DNA of 64,000 bases from assembly GCA_033763795.1 (NCBI GenBank), contig JANRJV010000055.1, positions 23,106 through 87,105 of the forward strand. The letters run 5' to 3'. Each line of letters starts with the position of its first letter. Positions within the stretch are counted from its first letter, which is position 1. A program made the position numbers and the translations under genes. The notes under the pieces were generated by a model. That model was not told the DNA's origin and ran no database searches. It saw only the letters and a list, made by a program, of their open reading frames with translations. Origin of the DNA: JAEUIV01 sp033763795 (GTDB lineage: Bacteria > Planctomycetota > Phycisphaerae > Phycisphaerales > UBA1924). Positions 18,193-25,198 of this stretch are shown here, one piece after another.

Positions 18193-19077
18193 TCAGCGGC
18201 GGCGGCGGGCGGCGAGGCCCATGGCGAGGGCGGCGAGGCCGGCGGCGCCGGGGGCGGGGATCTGGAGGACGTAGACGGCGGGGTCTTCGCCGGCGATGTA
18301 GATGGTGCCGTCGGGGCCGACGGTGACGCCTTCAGCGTTGGAGGCGATGCCGGAGAAGTCGAAGGAGCTGAGGACCTGGCCCGTGCGGGTGACCTCGAGG
18401 AGGCGCGCGGACTCCTGGCTGTAGATGAGGAGGTTGGACGCGGCGGCGGTGCCGGCGAGCGAGGGGACGGTGGAGAGGACCTGGATGTCCGAAAGGTCGG
18501 CGAGGCCCAGGAGCGTGGGGTCGAAGAGGTTGGAGGGGTTGAGGTCGGTGCCGCCGGCGAAGGGGAGGGCGACGTCGTAGACGGCGAGCGGGGTCTTTTC
18601 CTTGACCATGAGGAAGCGGCCGGTGGAGGGGTCGTACGAGAAGCCCTCGATGCCGATGTTGCCGACGGTGGGTCCCACGGAGGTGAAGGCGAGTGCGGCG
18701 CGGTCGACGCTGGCGCCGGCGGTGTAGGTGAAGCGGTAGACGTCCTGGAGGCGCTCTTCGCCGATGGCGAACTGGCCGTTGCCGATGTAGGTGAGACCTT
18801 CGGTGTCGGCGAAGCCCGTGAGGTTCATGGTGCTGACGAAGGAACCGTCGGTGTTGATCTCGAGGATGGCGTCGCCTTCGTCGCCCAGGATGAAGAGGGT
18901 GCCGGTGTCCCAGTTGTAGGTGATGGCGGAGGCCTCAGAGGAAGCGGGGAAGAAGGGGGCGGCGGAGAGGTTGTAGGTGGAGACGAGCTGGTACTGCGAG
19001 AGGTTGATGGAGGAGACGCCGGCGAGGGCGGGGGCCGAGGCGGCGAGAAGAGCGATGAGTGAAGCGGCGGTCTTCAT
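18193..19077 (-). CDS. SdiA-regulated/YjiK-like beta-propeller protein with PEP-CTERM-like tail
   Basis: A 294-residue exported protein. A signal peptide (MKTAASLIALLAASAPALA) is followed by a domain resembling the SdiA-regulated/YjiK family, a six-bladed propeller of unknown ligand. Typical segments are YNWDTGTLFILGDEGDAI, DTEGLTYIGNGQFAIGEER and NIGIEGFSYDPSTGRFLMVKE. The last 20 residues (PAPGAAGLAALAMGLAARRRR) have the Pro motif, hydrophobic helix and Arg cluster of PEP-CTERM-type sorting signals, so processing by an exosortase-like enzyme is inferred. I chose the ATG directly in front of the signal peptide at 19077. The next gene upstream (19188-19853) carries the same kind of tail. Confidence 0.82.
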   Translation of the reverse strand: MKTAASLIALLAASAPALAGVSSINLSQYQLVSTYNLSAAPFFPASSEASAITYNWDTGTLFILGDEGDAILEINTDGSFVSTMNLTGFADTEGLTYIGNGQFAIGEERLQDVYRFTYTAGASVDRAALAFTSVGPTVGNIGIEGFSYDPSTGRFLMVKEKTPLAVYDVALPFAGGTDLNPSNLFDPTLLGLADLSDIQVLSTVPSLAGTAAASNLLIYSQESARLLEVTRTGQVLSSFDFSGIASNAEGVTVGPDGTIYIAGEDPAVYVLQIPAPGAAGLAALAMGLAARRRR

Positions 19078-19187
19078 TGGATCAGTGTTCCTGTGTGAGT
19101 GTTGTGGAGGGTGGCCGCGCGCGCTGCGGCGCGCGGTGGGGTACATGCTTGCGTGTGGTGTGTGAAGCGATCGACGTCCGCGCGTCC

Positions 19188-19853
19188 TCAGGCGGAGCGG
19201 CGGCGGCGCAGGCCGGCGAGGGCGACGGCGGAGAGAGCGACGGCGCCCGGGGCGGGGACGGAGGTGGCGGGCGAGCCGATGTCGTTGTTAGCGGCGCGGT
19301 AGGCGCCGTTCTCGCCGATGACGCTGAGGCCCAGGTTGTTGCCCGAGCGGTCGGCCTCGAAGGTGGTGCCGCGGGTGATGGCGCCGTAGGTGTAGGAGCT
19401 GAGCAGGTCTCCGGCGGGGCTGTAGAAGAAGACGCCGTCGCCGTTGCTGGAGAGCCCGCTGAAGGTGTCGGTGACGCCGGGGGAGGGGAGCATCTCGTCG
19501 GTGCCCAGGATCTGGACTGAGCTGGAGAGGTTCCAGTTGGTGCGGAAGGCGGCCTCGTTGGCGGCGGCCTCTTCGAGGATGATGATGGACTCTCCCGCGG
19601 CGATGGTGATGGCGGGGAAGAAGTTGGGCTGGGGGGTGGGGCCGCCCAGCGCGTCCTCGGTGTCGGCCCACTGGTAGCCGGCGAGGTTGATGGAGGCGGC
19701 GCCGGTGTTGGTGAGCTCCCACCAGTCGCCGTTGATGGTGCTGGCGGTGCCGGCGGTGGTCTGGGCCTGGAGCTCTGTGACGACCAGGGCGGCGTTGGCG
19801 GCGGCGGCGAGGGCGGCGACGAACGAAGCGGCGACAACGATAGAAGTCTTCAT
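19188..19853 (-). CDS. Lamin-tail-like domain protein with PEP-CTERM-like tail
   Basis: A 221-residue exported protein. After a signal peptide (MKTSIVVAASFVAALAAAANA) comes a domain resembling the lamin-tail (LTD) beta-sandwich: LVVTELQAQ, DWWELTNTGAASINLAGYQWAD, and TIAAGESIIILEE. The C-terminus (VPAPGAVALSAVALAGLRRRRSA) is a Pro motif, hydrophobic segment and Arg cluster, like the sorting tail of the neighbouring protein at 18193-19077. LTD domains occur in many secreted bacterial proteins and probably mediate binding or attachment. The ATG at 19853 is preceded by GGGAAGA. Function beyond export is unknown. Confidence 0.8.
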   Translation of the reverse strand: MKTSIVVAASFVAALAAAANAALVVTELQAQTTAGTASTINGDWWELTNTGAASINLAGYQWADTEDALGGPTPQPNFFPAITIAAGESIIILEEAAANEAAFRTNWNLSSSVQILGTDEMLPSPGVTDTFSGLSSNGDGVFFYSPAGDLLSSYTYGAITRGTTFEADRSGNNLGLSVIGENGAYRAANNDIGSPATSVPAPGAVALSAVALAGLRRRRSA

Positions 19854-20143
19854 CGATCTTCCCTTCTGAGGAGAGGCGACCCGACCGCGCCGAAGACGCA
19901 CTTGCGCCTGGGGCGGACGGAAGGTGTGACGTGGATGTGGGGGTCGCCCGTGCGAGGCGACCGGGAAGACGAAAGCTAGAGGCCCTTGTTCAAGGACCCT
20001 TGAGGGTGGTGTGAAGCTTTCGTGAGGCCTGCGTGCGGCGGGCGGTCGTCTGTTGACGACGAGCGCTGTCCGGCGTAAGCGGGGGGAGATTGCGAAGCTG
20101 GGCGATCGTCGCGCGGAGCCCTTGGGGGCGTCGGTCGTGCGAA

Positions 20144-20217
20144 TGGCGACGGGCGGACTCGAACCGCCGACCTGAGGGTTATGAATCCTCCGCTCTAACC
20201 AGCTGAGCTACATCGCC
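20144..20217 (-). tRNA. tRNA-Met (CAT), probably the elongator
   Basis: The minus strand reads GGCGATGTAGCTCAGCTGG at the 5' end and ends CGTCGCC plus A. The anticodon loop is TTCATAA (CAT) and the T-loop is GGTTCGAGTCC. The 1-72 G-C pair and D-loop resemble elongator tRNA-Met rather than the initiator. An Ile2 (lysidine-modified CAT) identity is possible but less likely. Confidence 0.88.
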
Positions 20218-20229
20218 GGACAGGGGGTG

Positions 20230-20237
20230 AGTATAGC
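20230..20237 (-). promoter_or_regulatory. -10-like element upstream of tRNA-Met
   Basis: GCTATACT on the minus strand ends 12 bases before the tRNA 5' end, the same spacing as at tRNA-Val. The surrounding GAGTATAGCGGGG (plus-strand reading) is identical to the copy near 8901-8913. No clear -35 box is seen. Confidence 0.4.
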
Positions 20238-20273
20238 GGGGGCGGCGGGGGTCGGGGACGCGTGCGGCGCACG

Positions 20274-20301
20274 AAAAAAGCCGAGGGTCGGCCCTCGGCT
20301 T
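20274..20301 (-). terminator. Rho-independent terminator of the C25 peptidase gene
   Basis: A 10-bp stem (AAGCCGAGGG / CCCTCGGCTT, loop TCGG) at 20278-20301 is followed on the minus strand by TTTTTTCGT. It lies about 50 bases past the stop codon of the gingipain-like gene. Confidence 0.8.
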
Positions 20302-20352
20302 GGAACTGCGGGTGGGATGTAGAAGGCGGCGTTGGTGCGGTTGCGGCGCGGC

Positions 20353-22605
20353 TTACTGGCAGGAGTTGCCGAAGGCGCGGAGCACGTCGATCACGTCGCT
20401 GAAGTTGACGATGAGGCTGAAGTCCGCGTCGCCCTGGCCCAGGACGTCTTCGTAGCTGGCGCCCCAGTTCTGGAGGACGGTGACGACGTCGGTGAAGTCG
20501 ACGACGCCGTCACGGTTGGCGTCGCCTCGGATGGCGATGGGGAGGACGATCTCGGCGGGCCGGTTGGGGGTGGTGTCGGTGTAGGCGGTGACGCGGAGCT
20601 GGCCGCAGGTGTCGATGTCGAGGTCGAGGGTGATATTGCCGGTGGCGTCGGTGTAGCCGTTGACCTGGACGTCGTTCTCCTTGTAGGCGGAGACGATGGC
20701 GTTGGCGATGGGATCGCCGCCGGAGTTGGTGAAGGTGAGCTGGAGCGAGCGTGCGCCCGGGGCGAGGTAGGCGGGTCCGCCGCGGAGTGCGAAGCCGAAC
20801 GTGGTGGTGCTGGGATTTTCGCGCCAGGGCATGAGCTCGGGGTCGCCCTGGAGGAGGTAGAGGAAGCGGTTGTCCCATCCGCAGTCGCCGTTGTTGAAGG
20901 CCATGGTTGCGCCGGCGAGGTTGACGGTCATTCCCATGGTGGGGGTGAAGCTGAAGGTATTGATCCAGGAGATGTTCGCCTTGGCGTAGGTGTGGTTGGC
21001 GACGGTCCAGGTGGCGCGGGTGCCGCCGACGTGGGCGACGGCGCCGGCGGAGCGCCGGTGCCAGGCTTCGGAGATGGAGGTCTCGCCCGCGCGGTCGATC
21101 TGGCTGTTGGTGCAGGCGACGGAGAAGATGATGGGCCTGACGAAGATGTTCATGGCCATGCTGTTGACGTCGGTCTTGGTGAGGGAGTCGTGGTTGAAAT
21201 CCCAATCGGACCAGTTGGTCCCGCCGCCGTGCCCGCGGTAGAGGACGATTCCCTGTCCGGCGGCGATGTCGCTCTTGACGTTGGCGACGGTGCCATTGGA
21301 CTGGGTGCCGCGGCGGAGGGTGAAGTCGGGGCTGTTGCCGGGGTAGACGGCGGCGGCGATCTGGTTGATGCAGTCGACGTAGCCGTTGGAGACCTGGTTG
21401 TGTCCCGCGAGGAGGATGTTGTCGTAGCGCGTGGTATTGGCGGGGTTGTTCTGGTAGTTGATGGAGCGGGTGAGGATGGTGGAGAGTTCGGTCTCGTTGG
21501 CGACGGAGATGCGGCCGAGGTAGCGGTCGGGGCTGCTGGTGGTGGTGACGCCGTTGCAGGAGTAGGCGTAGTCGGAGACGTTCGCGGCGTGGCGCGGGCT
21601 GTAGCCCAGGGGGATCCGGTCGGTGTCGCCCACGAGGAGGACGTAGTCGTCGGACCCGGCGGGGCGCGAGTTTTGCCACTGGTCGATGTAGGCGAGGAAC
21701 TGGGCGGGGGTGGTGCCGATGCTCTCTGAGGTGCGGACGGTGACGCGGTAGCCGCGGTTGCGCTTCTGGGTGATGAAGGGGTTGAGCGTGTCGACCCAGT
21801 CGGCCGGGGCGATGATCAGGTACTCGCCCTCGTAGGCGGTGAGGTTGGGGAAGACGTAGGTGTTGAGGACGACGGTGTAGTTGTCGAAGATGGACGCGAG
21901 TCCGACGTTGGTGCGGCGGGTGACTTCGGTGGCCGGCAGGGGGGCGCCGTTGTGTCCCACGAAGACGCGGATGGAGCGATTGACCGTGAGGGTGCGCGTG
22001 GCGGGGTTGTATCGGAAGGGGTTGACCTGGGCCTGCTGAGCGCGGACTCCCAGGAGGTCGTCCGGACCGCCGATGAGCTGACCCGCGGCGGCGGGGTAGG
22101 TGGTGTTCTGGTTGTAGAAGGCGGCGTCCTGGACGGGAGTGGGCGGTGTCGGCGGGACGCCTTCCTCTTCGATGTAGTCGGCCTGAGCCGGGTAGATGGT
22201 GACGTTGGGGAAGGAGGAGGTCTGCAAGACGGTGACCTGTGGGGTCGAGAGCTGCGGGGCGTTCGTGGGGATTGCGAGCAGCAGAGGGAAGACGGGGATC
22301 TCGGGCTTGCCCGGCTCCATGGTGCTGCTGCTGATGCCGTTGATGTCGAGGGAGATGCGGCTGAAGTTGCCGAGGCCCGGGAGGTTGACGGGGGTGACGT
22401 AGAAGCCGTGGATTGTGATGTTGAGCACGGACTGATCTTCGCTCGACAGGCCGCGGTCAACCACGACCGAGGGGGGCGTGCCAGCGGGGAGCGTGTCGAG
22501 GGCGACCCACTGAGGCCCGGCGATCTGCGCGTACGTGGTTGAAATGAGACAGACAACTGCGCCGGCTCCAAGAGCCAGGCGCGCCGCGGCGGCACCGAAT
22601 TTCAT
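20353..22605 (-). CDS. C25 (gingipain-like) cysteine peptidase with C-terminal dockerin-like repeats
   Basis: A 750-residue secreted cysteine endopeptidase of family C25. After the signal peptide (KFGAAAARLALGAGAVVCLISTTYAQ) there is a propeptide-like region with a conserved IPVFPLLL stretch. The catalytic domain starts near YLIIAPADW (around residue 255). His459 in YRGHGGGTNW and Cys498 in SVACTNSQ form the catalytic dyad. A Big-like beta domain follows, then two EF-hand-like repeats (GDANRDGVVDFTDVV, GDADFSLIVNFSDVI) near the end, related to the tails of the two giant secreted proteins. I chose ATG 22605, which has GGAGA in front; an ATG five codons earlier does not. The upstream sigma factor and LuxR-type genes may control it. 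Confidence 0.88.
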   Translation of the reverse strand: MKFGAAAARLALGAGAVVCLISTTYAQIAGPQWVALDTLPAGTPPSVVVDRGLSSEDQSVLNITIHGFYVTPVNLPGLGNFSRISLDINGISSSTMEPGKPEIPVFPLLLAIPTNAPQLSTPQVTVLQTSSFPNVTIYPAQADYIEEEGVPPTPPTPVQDAAFYNQNTTYPAAAGQLIGGPDDLLGVRAQQAQVNPFRYNPATRTLTVNRSIRVFVGHNGAPLPATEVTRRTNVGLASIFDNYTVVLNTYVFPNLTAYEGEYLIIAPADWVDTLNPFITQKRNRGYRVTVRTSESIGTTPAQFLAYIDQWQNSRPAGSDDYVLLVGDTDRIPLGYSPRHAANVSDYAYSCNGVTTTSSPDRYLGRISVANETELSTILTRSINYQNNPANTTRYDNILLAGHNQVSNGYVDCINQIAAAVYPGNSPDFTLRRGTQSNGTVANVKSDIAAGQGIVLYRGHGGGTNWSDWDFNHDSLTKTDVNSMAMNIFVRPIIFSVACTNSQIDRAGETSISEAWHRRSAGAVAHVGGTRATWTVANHTYAKANISWINTFSFTPTMGMTVNLAGATMAFNNGDCGWDNRFLYLLQGDPELMPWRENPSTTTFGFALRGGPAYLAPGARSLQLTFTNSGGDPIANAIVSAYKENDVQVNGYTDATGNITLDLDIDTCGQLRVTAYTDTTPNRPAEIVLPIAIRGDANRDGVVDFTDVVTVLQNWGASYEDVLGQGDADFSLIVNFSDVIDVLRAFGNSCQ

Positions 22606-22765
22606 CGCGTCTTTCTCCATGTGCCATCCGCCGCACGGCTTCTGACCGCGGGCGTGATGGACCGGAAAAAGTGGCATCCACCGGATGTTCTCGCAAGGAG
22701 TATTCCTGGCAAACCGTGAAATTTCGTGAAAGCGGTGCGAGCGGTCCCTCGCGCGGCCCACGCGG

Positions 22766-23491
22766 TCAGGGTTTCACGTAGCCCTCACGGACGGCGAAGA
22801 GCACGACGTCGGCCCGGGTGTGGAGGTCGAGCTTTTTCATGAGTCGCTGGGTGTGGTTGTCGACGGTCTTGGGGCAGAGGCCGAGCGTGGCGGCGGCCTG
22901 CTTGGCGGAGAGGCCCCTGGCGAGATGGATGAGGACTTCCCGCTCGCGGGGCGAGAGGCGGGGGCTGGGCGTTTCGCTGGCGAGCTTGACGCATCGGCAG
23001 GTCGGTCCTGCGGAGCCCGGGCGGGCGCGTAGTGCGGCGATGAGGTCTTCGGGCGGGTCGAGCTCGCTGATGTGGGCGGAGGAGCCGCAGGTGGCGGCGG
23101 CGCGGCAGGTTCGTTCGGCGTGCTCGGAGCTGAGGACGATGACGCGTGTGCGGGGGCTGAGTCGCTGGAGGCGGCCGGCGAGGGCGATGAACGGATGAGC
23201 GGCGTTGTCGCAGGCGAGGACGAGGGCGTCGGGCTGGCCGTCGACTGCGAGGGCGGCGGCCTCTTCCGCGCTGGTGGCGCGTCCCAGGAGGTCGATGCCG
23301 GGATCGGCCGAGAGCCAGGCTCCGAGGGCGGCGCGGTGGAGGGCGCGCTGGTCGGCGACGACGACGGTGATGGTCTTGCGTGCGGCGACGGAGCGCTGCG
23401 CCGGCGCGGTGGGCGCGCGGTCGAGGAGGGCTGTGGAGCCCGAAGAGGCGCGCTCGGGTTCGGGGATGTAGATGCTTGAGTGCAGTTCCAT
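22766..23491 (-). CDS. LuxR-family response regulator with degenerate receiver domain
   Basis: A 241-residue DNA-binding regulator. Residues 177-236 form a clear LuxR/GerE helix-turn-helix (LSPREREVLIHLARGLSAKQ, KTVDNHTQRLMKKL). Residues 38-160 have the shape of a CheY-like receiver but lack its key residues. The acidic pair reads ADQ, the strand-3 aspartate position reads VLAC, and the conserved Lys region reads AHISE. Phosphorylation is therefore unlikely, and activity may depend on abundance or a ligand. An N-terminal extension of about 37 residues precedes the receiver. The ATG follows GGAGGT. It lies 76 bases after the sigma factor gene and 160 bases before the C25 peptidase gene, all on the minus strand. 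Confidence 0.85.
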   Translation of the reverse strand: MELHSSIYIPEPERASSGSTALLDRAPTAPAQRSVAARKTITVVVADQRALHRAALGAWLSADPGIDLLGRATSAEEAAALAVDGQPDALVLACDNAAHPFIALAGRLQRLSPRTRVIVLSSEHAERTCRAAATCGSSAHISELDPPEDLIAALRARPGSAGPTCRCVKLASETPSPRLSPREREVLIHLARGLSAKQAAATLGLCPKTVDNHTQRLMKKLDLHTRADVVLFAVREGYVKP

Positions 23492-23567
23492 GGATGCTGA
23501 CCTCCGCAGCGGGGTGTTTCGTCCGGCTCAGCCGGGCGGGAGGGCGCCTGTCGTGGCGCCGGGTGAT

Positions 23568-24074
23568 TCAGGACGCGAGGCGTGACGGACCGGAAGGCGG
23601 GAGCGATCGACGGAGCCAGTCGAGGGCGCGGTCCCTGCTGCCGGCGACGGCGGAGCGGGAGACGTCGACGGCGCTGGCGGCTTCGTGCTCGGTCATGCCC
23701 TTGACGACGGTGAGCACGAGGGACTCCCACTGGCGCTTGGAGAGCTCGGCGAGACGGTCGCGGAGATCGTCGTCGAGCTGTGCGGCGAAGTGGGCGGTGG
23801 CGCCGGTGCGTCGTGCCTCGAGGGAGCGCTCGCCGGCGAGGCGGTCGCGGGTGCGTTTGGAGAGGGTGTCGAAGGCGAGGTTGCGGACGATCATGCGGAG
23901 GTAGGCGAGGGGTGCGCCGACGATGTCGATCCGTCCTGCCTCCATGGCGCGGACGAAGGCCTCCTGGACGAGGTCCTGCGCGGTGTCGGCGTCGACGTAC
24001 CGCCTGGCGAAATGGACGAGCGCCGCGTACGTGTCGCTTGACGACACGCCATGAGCCGGATCCCTGTGCTCCAT
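23568..24074 (-). CDS. ECF-like RNA polymerase sigma factor
   Basis: A 168-residue sigma-70 family factor of extracytoplasmic-function size. Region 2 spans about residues 14-72, with DTAQDLVQEAFVRAM and the following LAYLRMIVRNLAFDTL core-binding helix. Region 4 spans about 110-160: LAELSKRQWESLVLTVVKGMTEHEAASAVDVSRSAVAGSRDRALDWLR, the -35 recognition helix-turn-helix. No anti-sigma gene with a membrane helix lies next to it. The downstream partner is the degenerate LuxR-type regulator. The ATG at 24074 gives a normal N-terminus; an upstream in-frame start would add unlikely residues. Target genes are unknown. Confidence 0.85.
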   Translation of the reverse strand: MEHRDPAHGVSSSDTYAALVHFARRYVDADTAQDLVQEAFVRAMEAGRIDIVGAPLAYLRMIVRNLAFDTLSKRTRDRLAGERSLEARRTGATAHFAAQLDDDLRDRLAELSKRQWESLVLTVVKGMTEHEAASAVDVSRSAVAGSRDRALDWLRRSLPPSGPSRLAS

Positions 24075-24402
24075 GGCACGGGTCCTCCACGCCTTGAATT
24101 GTGCGCTCGCGGTCGCCCGGGCCTCACCACGGCCCTGTAGGGGGGTCGCCCTACGGCAGGGGAACATATCGAGCGCCAATCCGCTGGTTATCGAAACCCA
24201 CCGTCAATCAAACTACCCAGATTCGAATCTATGTCATGGGGCAATAGCCTCAGTGAAGTGAGAAGATTGTCACCTCCTGTGAATTGGGTGCGGAACAACC
24301 CTGTAGAACCTGCCGCTTAGGGGGGAGTGATCTCGCGCGGAAATTGCGCGTCCAGATGCGTGGCGCGAGATGAAGGGTGGCGCGCTGCCTCGAGCGGAGG
24401 GC
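24075..24402. other. AT-richer intergenic region with a 12-bp palindrome
   Basis: This stretch upstream of the sigma factor gene is clearly less GC-rich than its surroundings, as expected of a regulatory region. It holds a perfect 12-bp palindrome, AGATTCGAATCT (24219-24230), about 145 bases upstream of the sigma factor start, which could be an operator. No gene is apparent. Confidence 0.4.
24330..24371 (-). terminator. Inverted repeat downstream of the 24403-24750 gene (weak terminator candidate)
   Basis: Arms ATCTCGCGC (24330-24338) and GCGCGAGAT (24363-24371) form a 9-bp stem with a 24-base loop, 32 bases past the stop codon. No U-tract follows on the minus strand, so this is only a candidate. 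Confidence 0.3.
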
Positions 24403-24750
24403 TCAGGCGTGCGCGCAGAGTTCGAGCAGCTCAGCGAGCGTGTGCAGCGTTTGCGTCTCGGCGTCGTCCATCAGCATGGCGAGCTCGCCGGGGCCCAGGT
24501 TGAGATCGGCGGCGGCGTGCGTGAGCAGCATGAGGGCGACGCGGGCGACGCGGTGGCCGGGCTCGAAGAGCGTGGGCGCGGAGGTGACCAGAGCGAGGTC
24601 GGTGCGCACGAGTTTTTCACGGAGTGCGGCGCGGCGGTGCTGATCGAGGGCCGCGAACCATGACGCGAGCACGCCCCGGGCCTGCGGTGAGCGCGGGGCG
24701 GGGCGCGGGTGCGGGAGCGGGACGAGCGACGTGGGGGCGAGGCTGACCAT
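24403..24750 (-). CDS. Hypothetical protein, 115 residues
   Basis: A small, unrecognised, probably cytoplasmic protein. The first 30 residues are Pro-rich; the rest looks alpha-helical (VLASWFAALDQHRRAALREKL, VARVALMLLTHAAADL, MDDAETQTLHTLAELLELC) with no membrane segment or metal motif. I chose ATG 24750 because AAAGGA precedes it by seven bases; the open frame extends far upstream but that part has no protein-like composition. Its position beside the sigma factor gene on the same strand is suggestive of a regulatory or accessory role, but nothing in the sequence proves it. Confidence 0.5.
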   Translation of the reverse strand: MVSLAPTSLVPLPHPRPAPRSPQARGVLASWFAALDQHRRAALREKLVRTDLALVTSAPTLFEPGHRVARVALMLLTHAAADLNLGPGELAMLMDDAETQTLHTLAELLELCAHA

Positions 24751-25198
24751 GGCGAGTCCTTTCGCCGTGCGGGCGCAGCGATGCGTGGGCGCGGTCTCCG
24801 GCTCCGCCGGAGATGATGTGCGGGGTTCAATGGCCGCTCGGGGCGCGAACTCCCGAGGGGCCCAAGGAGAGGAGACGATCCGTTTCTCCCACGTGTGGGG
24901 CCGTCCTTGGCCCCGCGGTTGTCGCTCCGCGGTCATCCGTGACTTGTGCGGGGCGCGCTCTTGGTCGAGCGTGCTGCGTTTCCGCAGTCTGCATAAAGAG
25001 AACCGCGAGTGCGGGCCCGTTGTCATGGGGCGATCGCCCGGCGTGGTGGAGATGAAACGTTGAATCGTTGGGGACAGCCGCTCAATTCGGTTGGGGCGCA
25101 CCGAGAGTGCGTGGCGTCAAACCCCGGAACTGACTGAGGTGAACCCATCGGCGCGGGGCGGGCTGAGGGCGCGGAGGGTGGCGCGTCCCTGAGAAAGG
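24751..25198. other. Gene-free stretch upstream of the 115-residue protein gene
   Basis: No convincing coding region is seen in these 448 bases. There is one short perfect hairpin (TCTCCGGC / GCCGGAGA, 24795-24813, 3-base loop) without a T-run, in what would be the leader of the 24403-24750 gene. The stretch should also hold the end signal of the cyclophilin giant gene, but none is evident. Confidence 0.35.
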
